Part shown: positions 44,647-51,489 of the stretch, one piece after another
Layout: every line of letters begins with the position of its first letter
Position numbering within the stretch: the first letter of the stretch is position 1
Assembly (NCBI RefSeq): GCF_031882575.1
Contig: NZ_CP134772.1
Span: forward strand, 1,507,001-1,571,000
Direction of reading: 5' to 3'
DNA from: Pseudomonas sp. VD-NE ins
GTDB lineage: Bacteria; Pseudomonadota; Gammaproteobacteria; Pseudomonadales; Pseudomonadaceae
DNA: 64,000 nucleotides
Position numbers and translations under genes: made by a program
The notes under the pieces: model-generated
The model's database searches: none
The model's input: the letters and a program-made list of their open reading frames with translations, nothing else
What the model was told of the DNA's origin: nothing

Positions 44647-45372
44647 CTTCTGCACCGCCACCAACATCATCATTGGCCGCTCCCGCTCTTCCGCCAGCGC
44701 CGGTTGCGCCGCGACTTCAGCATCGCTCGGCCCCCATTCATTGACATGTCGAATCGTGAATCCTGCTTCGATCAGCGAATTGAGCAACGTCCCGACCGTA
44801 CGATGCTGCTTGATCACACCCTCAGCCAACCAGTTCGTAACCCGCTCACCCTCCAACTGATAGCTGTCCAGCGGCCAACGTTTTTTGCCTTCAGCGTCAA
44901 TCAACCAACCCGGATTACTCGGCGCCATAAAGATCGGATGCTCAATGGAAAACACAAAGTGCGAACCCGGTTTCAGCGCCGCGTAGAGACGCGCAAACAG
45001 CCCCGGCATATCCTTGATGTAATGCAGCGCCAACGAGCTGTAAGCCAGATCGAAACTGCAAGCGGGCAGGTCGAGCTGTTCCAGATCGGCGCGCTCATAG
45101 CGAATATTCGCCGCCGTCGTGGTTTCCCGCGCGCGCTCCAGCATCTTCTCCGAGACATCCAGCCCCAAGACACTGGCCGCGCCATTTTCAATGGCCCAAC
45201 GGCTGAACCAGCCATAACCGCAGCCCAGATCCACCATGTTCAGGCCGTGCATGGAAGGCAACAGCGCCTTGAGCGCTGGCCACTCCGGTGCCGCGTCGAG
45301 GCCGCCGATTGAACGGTTCATCTGGCTGTAGCCTTGAAAGAATTCGGGATCGTCGTAAATGTTTTGCGTCAT
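44635..45372 (-). CDS. Class I SAM-dependent methyltransferase
   Basis: 245 residues. Motif I MVDLGCGYGWFSRWAIENGAASVLGLDVSEKMLERAR (about 46-82), then FDLAYSSLALHYIKDMPGLFARLYAALKPGSHFVFSIEHPIF, of the Methyltransf_11 type. The substrate is unknown; small-molecule methylation is likely. Its last four codons and stop (KPSP-stop) are contributed by the twin-hairpin element copy 3, so the native C terminus may have been altered when the element inserted. Confidence 0.85.
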   Translation of the reverse strand: MTQNIYDDPEFFQGYSQMNRSIGGLDAAPEWPALKALLPSMHGLNMVDLGCGYGWFSRWAIENGAASVLGLDVSEKMLERARETTTAANIRYERADLEQLDLPACSFDLAYSSLALHYIKDMPGLFARLYAALKPGSHFVFSIEHPIFMAPSNPGWLIDAEGKKRWPLDSYQLEGERVTNWLAEGVIKQHRTVGTLLNSLIEAGFTIRHVNEWGPSDAEVAAQPALAEERERPMMMLVAVQKPSP

Positions 45373-45589
45373 GGTGAAGTGCTCTTTTGAGTTCGATCGT
45401 CAGCGGCAAAGTGGCCGCGATTGGAATCCCTCGAAAGTGATGGCGCGTATTCGTCGATGGCCGCGCAGGGGGAGGGTGGTGGGTGATGGGGAAATGCTAG
45501 TCGGTCGAGAGGAAGGTGAAAATCGATGGAGTGTTGTGGATCTGTAATGTCAGAAAATGCTGCAAGGTTTTTGGCTGCTTAAACGCATT

Positions 45590-45737
45590 CGGTGGCCAGT
45601 GTTTATAAGTGTTCGGTGTTACGTCCTGAAGCCTACAAATCCTTGCGCCGTTGCCTACCACTACGCCAGAATCCGCCGGCTTGTGCGCTTGGGAGGCGGT
45701 CGGTAACTTGGTTCGCGTCACTGATTTCCAGTGATCG
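45590..45737. other. Block upstream of the structured DUF6124 leader
   Basis: GC-rich block containing CGCCGTTGCCTACCACTACG and CCGCCGGCTTGTGCGC. I see no supported gene. A minus-strand open frame crosses it but has no ribosome-binding site. From memory, similar blocks precede DUF3077/DUF6124 genes elsewhere in Pseudomonas, so it is possibly part of the same regulatory unit; this is unverified. Confidence 0.4.
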
Positions 45738-45738
45738 G

Positions 45739-45934
45739 GTTTAGTAGCCCGGAATCCCCCCTAAATGGCTGCAAAAGTACCATTCAAACAGGCAATGTTT
45801 GTACTCGATGGTGGCTGTGCGCATGGCGCCCTCGGGTGCGCCGGATTTAGGGGTTGGGATCCGGTCTACTAACTTGCGCACAGCTGCCTCCCATCCGTTT
45901 AGTAGCGAGATTGGTTGCGGCCCCTATTGATAGG
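45739..45934 (+). promoter_or_regulatory. Structured 5' leader of the DUF6124 gene with pseudoknot topology
   Basis: P1: GTTTAGTAG (45739-45747) with CTACTAAC (45866-45873), extended by 45749-45766 with 45845-45864. Inside lie hairpin CAAACA-GGCAA-TGTTTG (45785-45801, extended by ACCAT/ATGGT) and hairpin GGCGC/GCGCC (45825-45842). GCTGTGCGCA at 45814-45823, inside P1, is exactly complementary to TGCGCACAGC at 45875-45884, outside P1: a 10-bp pseudoknot. A second GTTTAGTAG at 45897-45905 could compete for CTACTAAC. A CCTA-TTGA-TAGG hairpin (45923-45934) lies just before the start codon. Likely a cis-regulatory RNA; it may relate to the published DUF3077 RNA motif of Pseudomonas, not verified. 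Confidence 0.7.
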
Positions 45935-45944
45935 TACCAAGCCC

Positions 45945-46307
45945 ATGTACAAAGTAACGCCAAATCCGCCGGAAACCGATCCGGCATCCCCCTACGAATC
46001 ACCCAATTCAAAGAAATTCCACGAAGCCGCCGAACGCGCCCTCGACCACTATCTCAGTCCCACGGCCAGAATCATGGGTTCCACCCACGAACCCGAACCG
46101 ATGTACCTCGCCAACCCGAAATACGACACCGAATCCCTGTTGGCCAACGCCAGCGAAACCCTCGGCTCGGCCACCACCATGCTCAACAACTTCGCCGCGT
46201 TGCTGGATACCTCACACCGCAAGACAGCGCTCGGCATTGCACAGGTGGTCATGTTGGGGGAATTGGCGGTGAATCAGGCCCTGGATCAGGTTGTGCCAGC
46301 GGGTTAA
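45945..46307 (+). CDS. DUF6124 family protein
   Basis: 120 residues from the ATG at 45945; the in-frame codon at 45915 is TTG. The product opens MYKVTPNPPETDPASPYESP...KKFHEAAERALDHYL and continues LANASETLGSATTMLNNFAALLDTSHRKTALGIAQVVMLGELAVNQALDQV, the standard two-block layout of this Pseudomonas-specific family. No membrane segment or catalytic motif. Function unknown. The ribosome-binding site (TAGGTACC) is poor and lies within or next to a small hairpin, consistent with control by the leader. Confidence 0.85.
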   Translation: MYKVTPNPPETDPASPYESPNSKKFHEAAERALDHYLSPTARIMGSTHEPEPMYLANPKYDTESLLANASETLGSATTMLNNFAALLDTSHRKTALGIAQVVMLGELAVNQALDQVVPAG

Positions 46308-46330
46308 CCCGATCGCTTTAAGAAGCCAAA

Positions 46331-46360
46331 GAAACCGGCCAATTAGTGCCGGTTTCTCGA
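46331..46360 (+). terminator. Terminator of the DUF6124 gene
   Basis: Arms GAAACCGGC (46331-46339) and GCCGGTTTC (46348-46356), 24 bases after the stop codon. It also lies 3' of the convergent hipA and may serve both. Confidence 0.8.
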
Positions 46361-46383
46361 GACTGCTAACTGGCAGCACGACT

Positions 46384-47643
46384 TCAGGCAAGTAGCCCGA
46401 TGTTCTGGTCGATGCGTTGTTGAATGATGCGCAAGGTTTCTTGAGTGATCACACCCGGATACACACTTTCAGCCATGGCTGAGAATCGGCTAGCTACCTC
46501 GCAAAATCTGTCAATGATGTCGGCGGCCGTAGCGGCGTTTACTTCAGCCTCCACTGCAAGGTTGAGCAGGTTTTCTCTGCCAATTTCCAAGGCTTCACCC
46601 ATCACGTCCATCTGGTGATAGCCTCCCGGCCCCTCGCAGAAAGTGACGTCATAGGCCGGCGCTAATTTCCAGTCTCCGCCAGGCGACATGATGTAAGCAA
46701 AGTTCTTCGGATGGTCGTCTCGGTTGTTGAATGCGACATTGAAGACGACCCGCTCAAACGCTGCGGCTTTCTCTCGTACGTCATTGCTGCACTTATGAGT
46801 CGCACGCAGGAAGTTGACGTAGTCCAGCGCCCCGGGGGATCTGAAATCCGCACCGGTAAAGGCTGCAAGACTCTGCATGGGCACCCGCAAGTCGTTTTGT
46901 CGGTCAAAGCGTTTGGTGGCAAAAGCGGCCATTCCCTCAGACAGGCTGAAATAACGAGTGTCGGGAGTCTGGATACCGCACAAGCGTAAACATTCGGCAT
47001 AGACCATTTCGATGGCGCACACCTCGGGATGTTCTTGCTGAGCCGGAAATTTCACCAACCAGGCTTCGAAACCGGGAGTGGCAGCCGTAGTAAAGGCGTC
47101 AGTGTGCGGATCGCGATACACCAGCGCTTTGGGTCGGGCGCCCTGTGGAGAGCCTCCGACCAATAGCAGTTTCTGGAGAAGCTCTCCACCTTTACCTTTG
47201 AGTACCTCCTGCACTTCGGACGCGAGCAACTCGATGGGAACATGCATTTGCGGTTCCAGCGCCTCGGGTGCAACAGGTTCAAACGACATGGCCCCCATGG
47301 CATTGTTGCCAATGTAGGCTAGCCGCTCCAAAGGACCTATTCGCGCAGGGTTGAGGCCTCGACGTTTGAACAATCGGTCCATCAGCAACATGCCCCAGCC
47401 ATCCGGCAGCGAGTCATAAACCGGCCCAGGCAGTCCCAACTGATGTGACGGGAAATCCCGGTTTAACCTGGCTCCCTGTAATGGAAGCCTCAAGGAGGAG
47501 AGTTCCAGCCCTCTGTTTTTTGCCTCATCGCTGTACTCAAACACGACCTGCGGGCGACCGGTCAGGGCTATTGTGGAAGCAAGTGTGCCCCACCGCCAAC
47601 GTTCACCCCAGCCCTCGTAGTAGACGTCAACTTGTTCAAGCAT
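46384..47643 (-). CDS. hipA: HipA-type serine/threonine kinase toxin
   Basis: 419 residues, normal HipA length. N-subdomain VDVYYEGWGERWRWGTLAS; glycine loop LLVGGSPQGARPKALV (about 161-176); catalytic FNNRDDHPKNFAYIM (about 312) and Mg-binding APAYDVTF. HipA phosphorylates glutamyl-tRNA synthetase (or, in related toxins, other tRNA synthetases), stopping translation and promoting dormancy. It overlaps hipB by 8 bases. AT-richer than the flanking core genes. Target specificity not deducible. Confidence 0.88.
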   Translation of the reverse strand: MLEQVDVYYEGWGERWRWGTLASTIALTGRPQVVFEYSDEAKNRGLELSSLRLPLQGARLNRDFPSHQLGLPGPVYDSLPDGWGMLLMDRLFKRRGLNPARIGPLERLAYIGNNAMGAMSFEPVAPEALEPQMHVPIELLASEVQEVLKGKGGELLQKLLLVGGSPQGARPKALVYRDPHTDAFTTAATPGFEAWLVKFPAQQEHPEVCAIEMVYAECLRLCGIQTPDTRYFSLSEGMAAFATKRFDRQNDLRVPMQSLAAFTGADFRSPGALDYVNFLRATHKCSNDVREKAAAFERVVFNVAFNNRDDHPKNFAYIMSPGGDWKLAPAYDVTFCEGPGGYHQMDVMGEALEIGRENLLNLAVEAEVNAATAADIIDRFCEVASRFSAMAESVYPGVITQETLRIIQQRIDQNIGLLA

Positions 47644-47953
47644 TATCGGCTTTCCTTTTGATGCGATGACGCTTGGCCGTTTTTTCGTAGCGAATGATAT
47701 CGTCCAGAGTTTCGAGCCTTGGCAGAAACAACCCTTCGAGTTCCTTTTCGCGCCCGAGAACCATCGCCACTCGCACCATGTTGTCGAAACTCACATTACG
47801 ACCGGCTTCAAGGTTTGACACCGTATTCGTCGCAATGCCCGCGCGAGCGGCCACGTCTGCCTGTGTCATCTCCAAAGCCAATCGTTCTGTGCGCAGGCGT
47901 TGGCAAATCCGTTTGACGATCTCGCTTGCGGTGGTGAGGCTTAAATCCAGCAT
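47636..47953 (-). CDS. hipB: HipB-type antitoxin and autorepressor
   Basis: 105 residues with an XRE helix-turn-helix (LRTERLALEMTQADVAARAGIATNTVSNLEAGRNVSFDNMVRVAMVLG, about 20-67) and a basic C-terminal tail (KTAKRHRIKRKADNA). It neutralises HipA and represses the operon. The start is followed at once by hipA through an 8-base overlap. An 11-bp inverted repeat upstream (48008-48059) is a likely operator. Confidence 0.85.
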   Translation of the reverse strand: MLDLSLTTASEIVKRICQRLRTERLALEMTQADVAARAGIATNTVSNLEAGRNVSFDNMVRVAMVLGREKELEGLFLPRLETLDDIIRYEKTAKRHRIKRKADNA

Positions 47954-48007
47954 GTCGTGTGTACCGTCGACGTTCAGTTTTGATTCTCAGTACGCAATAT
48001 ACTGTGG

Positions 48008-48059
48008 ATTAAACCTAAAAATATCATTTAACTCACAAGAAAATGTAATTAGGTTTAAT
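48008..48059. promoter_or_regulatory. Inverted repeat, candidate HipB operator
   Basis: ATTAAACCTAA (48008-48018) and TTAGGTTTAAT (48049-48059) are exact complements 30 bases apart, in an AT-rich stretch upstream of hipB. Spaced identical half-sites of this kind are usual for HipB-type autorepression. Confidence 0.65.
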
Positions 48060-48096
48060 GGGTAGGATAGGCCAGCACGCGTTGACGCGCCAAGGT

Positions 48097-48504
48097 TCAA
48101 CCCTGCTGCAAAACTTTCAGAGCCGCCGACGCCAGAAAGCCCGAGCGGCTTTTTTCTTCCGGGTGATGCAACACATATTCATCAATGCGGTTGAGCAAGT
48201 GCCCCGGCAGGGTGATGTTGAGCTTTTGGGCTTTGCCCAAATACTTGAGCACATCGATATCCACCACGGCCCATGCACAACCGGCGTATTTCGGGTTGGC
48301 CACGTGCAGGCTCAGTTTGCTGGCCGCTGGAATGGGGGCGTCGTCGTCCGCCAGAATCTCGAAATGACCTTCGATGGCTTCGCGAGCCATGGCGACGGCA
48401 TCGTCCAGATCCTCTCCGGCGGAAAAGCATCCAGGAATGTCCGGGACTTCTACACCCCAAGCGTGATGGTCATCGCCAATTGAAATCGCAATCGGGTAGA
48501 GCAT
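48097..48504 (-). CDS. hicB: HicB-type antitoxin
   Basis: 135 residues, preceded by GGAGGAC. N-terminal partial RNase-H-like fold (YPIAISIGDDHHAWGVEVPDIPGCFSAGEDLDDAVAMAREAIEGH), C-terminal ribbon-helix-helix (NITLPGHLLNRIDEYVLHHPEEKSRSGFLASAALKVL). Binds and inhibits HicA and represses the operon. Lies 36 bases downstream of hicA, in the usual hicA-hicB order. Confidence 0.88.
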   Translation of the reverse strand: MLYPIAISIGDDHHAWGVEVPDIPGCFSAGEDLDDAVAMAREAIEGHFEILADDDAPIPAASKLSLHVANPKYAGCAWAVVDIDVLKYLGKAQKLNITLPGHLLNRIDEYVLHHPEEKSRSGFLASAALKVLQQG

Positions 48505-48540
48505 ATTCGTTGTCCTCCATGGCGCAACTGACTCAGAGAG

Positions 48541-48720
48541 TCAAAGCAGCGCCTGCTGCAAAATACTGATGGCCGTTTTCTTCAGCAGATCCTTTTTCGG
48601 ATGTGGCACGGTGACCAGTCCTGGTTTGCTCGGATGCTTGAAGTGATGGTGACTTCCTTTGATCCGTACCAGATACCAACCGTCTGCGACGAGTTGGCCG
48701 ATTAAAAAACGGCTATTCAC
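48541..48720 (-). CDS. hicA: HicA-type mRNA interferase toxin
   Basis: 59 residues with a GTG start at 48720. The product is a complete HicA: SRFLIGQLVADGWYLVRIKGSHHHFKHPSKPGLVTVPHPKKDLLKKTAISILQQ, a double-stranded-RNA-binding-like fold with the catalytic histidine in GSHHHFKHP. HicA cleaves mRNA independently of translation until HicB binds it. No good Shine-Dalgarno precedes the GTG; no in-frame ATG occurs between the upstream stop codon and it. A sigma70 promoter lies 25-52 bases upstream. Confidence 0.85.
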   Translation of the reverse strand: MNSRFLIGQLVADGWYLVRIKGSHHHFKHPSKPGLVTVPHPKKDLLKKTAISILQQALL

Positions 48721-48744
48721 AACACTGTGGTGTGCTTGGTGGGT

Positions 48745-48772
48745 ACTATACTCATTGAATTAATATGATCAA
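48745..48772 (-). promoter_or_regulatory. Sigma70-type promoter of hicAB
   Basis: Minus strand TTGATC (-35), 16 bases, TATAGT (-10). The start of transcription would fall near 48738, about 18 bases before the GTG, leaving a very short leader. Confidence 0.7.
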
Positions 48773-49081
48773 CACTATAACCACCGGTCGGTCGTCGTCC
48801 TCTGACGGGCGGGGTGGCTTACCGCAGTCTAGGTAAGGCAGAGGCGATGGTGAGGTGGGTGTGTTACCGGGTTTTGCTTATGTTCATGTGGAGATCTTCC
48901 GCTGCAAAATAATGGAACACATCTTTTTCTGACGTCACTGCTCGGGCTGCTAACGTTGAACTCTAATGGGCGAAGGTCATGGACACTCAACGAGCCTGTT
49001 GAGAGGAAATCACCTCTCGATAAAGCCAGCGTAGTAATGCATGGAATTTGGCCATGTGATCGTCAGAAGGGAGTGAAACGG
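48773..49081. other. Gap upstream of the BRCT-protein gene
   Basis: About 310 bases with mixed composition (a GC-rich start, then AT-richer). No gene, repeat or strong hairpin stands out. An open frame from 48956 joins the BRCT gene in frame but lacks a ribosome-binding site. Confidence 0.4.
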
Positions 49082-49600
49082 ATGTCGACTCTAAAATTCA
49101 GCTATAGAGATGCAAAGGGCGATTTAAGTCAGCGAGAGTTGATTCAATGGTCAGAGAATTCGATTTACATTCAAGGACGATCGGCCAGCGATACCTTTCC
49201 TAAAACCTATCGCAAGGATCGCATCATCGAAGTATTGCTCGGGGCTGAGTTGCTCTTAAACGAGGCCGCTCCTCCTTCTCCGAGGCTTCAGCACGATCGA
49301 AAGCCACCAGCGCTCGTTGCTTCAGAAGCCGCTTCGCGAATGCCTGATCCGAAAATGTCACCAGGTAGGATCAATCAAATTCTTTTCACTGGGTTCGCTG
49401 CTGCACAACGGGCTGAGCTTGAGCAAAAAGCAGTGGAATATGGGTTGAAGGTCATGAGTACGGCAGGCAAGACGCTGACGTTTCTTTGTTATGGCGAAAA
49501 TGCGGGGCCAACCAAAGTTTCCAAGGCACTTGAGGCTGGAGCTTTCATCATCAACTCAGAGCAATTCTTGAATCTGATCACAACGGGAGAAATCCCCTGA
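49082..49600 (+). CDS. BRCT-domain protein with WYL-like N-terminal domain
   Basis: 172 residues from the ATG at 49082, AGGGAG upstream. The N terminus (TLKFSYRDAKGDLSQRELIQWSENSIYIQGRSASDTFPKTYRKDRIIEVL, about 3-52) resembles the beta-rich WYL-type ligand domain. The C terminus (QILFTGFAAAQRAELEQKAVEYGLKVMSTAGKTLTFLCYGENAGPTKVSKALEAGAFIINSEQFLNLI, about 100-167) is a BRCT domain, as in DNA ligases. BRCT domains bind phosphopeptides or DNA ends. A stand-alone protein of this type beside two toxin-antitoxin loci suggests mobile or accessory origin; function unknown. Confidence 0.72.
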   Translation: MSTLKFSYRDAKGDLSQRELIQWSENSIYIQGRSASDTFPKTYRKDRIIEVLLGAELLLNEAAPPSPRLQHDRKPPALVASEAASRMPDPKMSPGRINQILFTGFAAAQRAELEQKAVEYGLKVMSTAGKTLTFLCYGENAGPTKVSKALEAGAFIINSEQFLNLITTGEIP

Positions 49601-49619
49601 AGTCATTACTTCGATCAGC

Positions 49620-49803
49620 TTACGCATTGAAACCTGCGCCAACCGCCGAATACTTGATGCGTGCAGCCAGCATCACCTCATTCTGCTTCTTGGTAGCTTC
49701 GGTCAGCACTTCACGGTAAACGCGCTTTTTTTTCGTGGGATTTCGCATTACGGATGAAGTCTGCGAATGGGCTTGCGTACTCCTCTTTGAATCCGATTGT
49801 CAT
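49620..49803 (-). pseudogene. Small gene broken by a frameshift at an A8 run
   Basis: From the ATG at 49803 (GGAG 11 bases upstream) the reading is MTIGFKEEYASPFADFIRNAKSHEKK, then a stop after about 30 codons. Removing one A from the A8 run (T8 at 49726-49733 on the plus strand) joins it to a second open stretch ending KKQNEVMLAARIKYSAVGAGFNA, with the stop at 49620: about 60 codons. Either a recent inactivating slip, programmed frameshifting, or a base-calling error. Family not recognised. Confidence 0.6.
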
Positions 49804-49977
49804 GGAATTGCTCCGTCATTGATTCCAAGCATGGGCATCATTTCGTGCCTCGCATACTACTCAAGGATTGTCGTTAGAGAGAACAAAAGCGTACAGGTGG
49901 AGGGTGCATCTTCAACCTGCGGTGTGTTTCTGAATGGTTCCACGCTGACCAAATGACCAACCTCAAATCCCAGGCAC

Positions 49978-50007
49978 AAAAAAACCGGCCATCAAGACCG
50001 GTTTTTT
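49978..50007 (-). terminator. Terminator downstream of tRNA-Gly
   Basis: Hairpin arms AAAACCGG (49981-49988) / CCGGTTTT (49998-50005) with a T run in the minus direction, 50 bases past the 3' end of the tRNA. Confidence 0.85.
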
Positions 50008-50056
50008 CTGTTCCTGCATCCCCCGTCAAAAAACACAACGTGAGACAAAAATTGAG

Positions 50057-50130
50057 TGGAGCGGGTAGAGGGAATCGAACCCTCGTCGGAAGCTTGGGAA
50101 GCTACTGTTCTACCATTAAACTATACCCGC
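50057..50130 (-). tRNA. tRNA-Gly(CCC)
   Basis: 74 nt including an encoded CCA. Acceptor GCGGGTA pairs with TACCCGC. The anticodon loop TTCCCAA gives anticodon CCC. The T arm is GAGGGTTCGATTCCCTC. Decodes GGG codons. The 3' end faces the toxin-antitoxin patch. Confidence 0.95.
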
Positions 50131-50288
50131 TCAGAGCGGCTGACTTTGTACCAGACTCGGCCACGGATTTGAAGTTTTTCTTTTACTCATGAACGCTTTA
50201 AATCACTGAAAACGGTCAATCGCGGGCGAGCACTGCGGTGCGTAAAGCAAAATCCCAGCCCCACAGCCTCGCTCGCAACGACACCCTT

Positions 50289-51173
50289 TCAAATAGCCAA
50301 TGCATGTTGATCCTGAACAAACGAGTAGCGCGTTCGGCTGGCTTGCTGCGCCGGTTTCAGAAAGCCGAGCAAGGCGTTCTGGCTATCGCGGCACGCCGCC
50401 TTGTGTTCCATGTCGAGAAAGTGCCCGGTGGCTTGCAGCGTGGTGAACGTGCTCTGCGCCACATGATTGCCGAACAGGCGTGCGTCCTCGGCAGCGGTGT
50501 ATTCGTCCCATTCGCCGTTTAAAAACAGCACCGGCACGTTGATCTTTTTCGCGGCATTCAGATAGCACTGCCGATCGCTGTGCAGTACGTCGCTGATGTG
50601 GAAGTGCATCTGCCCGTATTCGTGCTCGGCGAGGCTGCTGACGTGGCGATAGTTGAAGCGTTTGAACAGTGACGGCAGGTGTTTGCCGATGGTGTTGTTG
50701 ACCAGATGGCCGACACGGTCGCCGTCGCGCTGGCCGAGGTAGTCGACGCCGCGTTCGAGGTAGTCGAGCATGTGCGCATTGATCACCGGCGAGAACGAGC
50801 TGATCACCGCCCGTTCGATGCGCCGTGGCTGGTGGGCGAGAGCGACCAGGGTCGCAGCGCCGCCCCAGGAGAACGACAGCACGTGTTCGGCGGCGAAGTG
50901 GTCGATCAGCTCGAGCAGAATCAGCCCTTCGACGTCCTTCGTCAGATGTTTCTCGTGGCGGTTGTGGGCTTTTGACCGGCCCGCGTAGGGCTGGTCGTAG
51001 CAAACCACGTTGAATTGCGGGTGCAGGTTTTTCACAGTCTGTGCAAACGACGCAGTCGTGGCCATCGAGCCGTTGACCAGGATGATGGTCTTTTCTGCGG
51101 CGTCTGCGCGATAGAACTCCGTGTAAACCCGATACTGACCCTGTATATCCAGCACAGCGATTTCTGGCCTCAT
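50289..51173 (-). CDS. phaG: 3-hydroxyacyl-ACP thioesterase/transacylase PhaG
   Basis: 294 residues from the ATG at 51173 with AGGAG upstream; a longer frame from 51281 adds 36 residues not found in the family. Opening MRPEIAVLDIQGQYRVYTEFYRADAAE and the segments FSWGGAATLVALAHQPR, NTIGKHLPSLFKRFNYRHVSSL and ATGHFLDMEHKAACR closely match remembered P. putida PhaG. An alpha/beta hydrolase, it diverts 3-hydroxydecanoyl groups from fatty-acid synthesis to polyhydroxyalkanoates. RhlA/HAA synthase is the nearest alternative, but the PhaG match is stronger. Confidence 0.88.
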   Translation of the reverse strand: MRPEIAVLDIQGQYRVYTEFYRADAAEKTIILVNGSMATTASFAQTVKNLHPQFNVVCYDQPYAGRSKAHNRHEKHLTKDVEGLILLELIDHFAAEHVLSFSWGGAATLVALAHQPRRIERAVISSFSPVINAHMLDYLERGVDYLGQRDGDRVGHLVNNTIGKHLPSLFKRFNYRHVSSLAEHEYGQMHFHISDVLHSDRQCYLNAAKKINVPVLFLNGEWDEYTAAEDARLFGNHVAQSTFTTLQATGHFLDMEHKAACRDSQNALLGFLKPAQQASRTRYSFVQDQHALAI

Positions 51174-51489
51174 GTCATAAGACTCCTGGCAAGCAAGCGG
51201 GTATGCGCGCAAATAGAGATTGCACGAGCTTTGTGACAGGTAGGCATACGCCTGGAATTTGCTTGGCCCATGTCGATCCATGACTGCGGTCGACGGGTGT
51301 TGTTATTGGCGGGCAGTCTGCCGGCTGAGGCGGAGCCTTGAAGGCTCTCTACCGGCAAAAAGTTTCTTGGATGTATGTTGTGACTCATCGGTCACAATCT
51401 GGCCGACGTCCTGATTCAAGCAGGGGAGTCGGGATCGCGCAAGTGCCGTTGGTAAATTGTTCGACAACTTCTGCTGAGCGGTCGCCGGC
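51174..51489. other. Gap upstream of phaG, with a palindrome
   Basis: 316 bases between the phaG start and the rsuA stop, both on the minus strand. The only structure noticed is TTGTGAC / GTCACAA (51378-51384 and 51391-51397), a 7-bp inverted repeat that could be an rsuA terminator stem or a regulatory site of phaG. Confidence 0.45.

Noticed and set aside
48956..49081. N-terminal extension of the BRCT protein from 48956
   Set aside because: The added residues look non-protein-like and there is no ribosome-binding site; AGGGAG precedes the ATG at 49082.
46384..49600. CRISPR or larger defence cluster in the accessory patch
   Set aside because: No repeat-spacer array, Cas, restriction or Abi genes; only the two toxin-antitoxin loci and a BRCT protein.
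49978..50130. Possible att site for an island at the tRNA-Gly 3' end
   Set aside because: I found no second copy of the tRNA 3' sequence (GGGTTCGATTCCCTC or its complement) within 45-50 kb, and no integrase, so an island boundary here is not supported.
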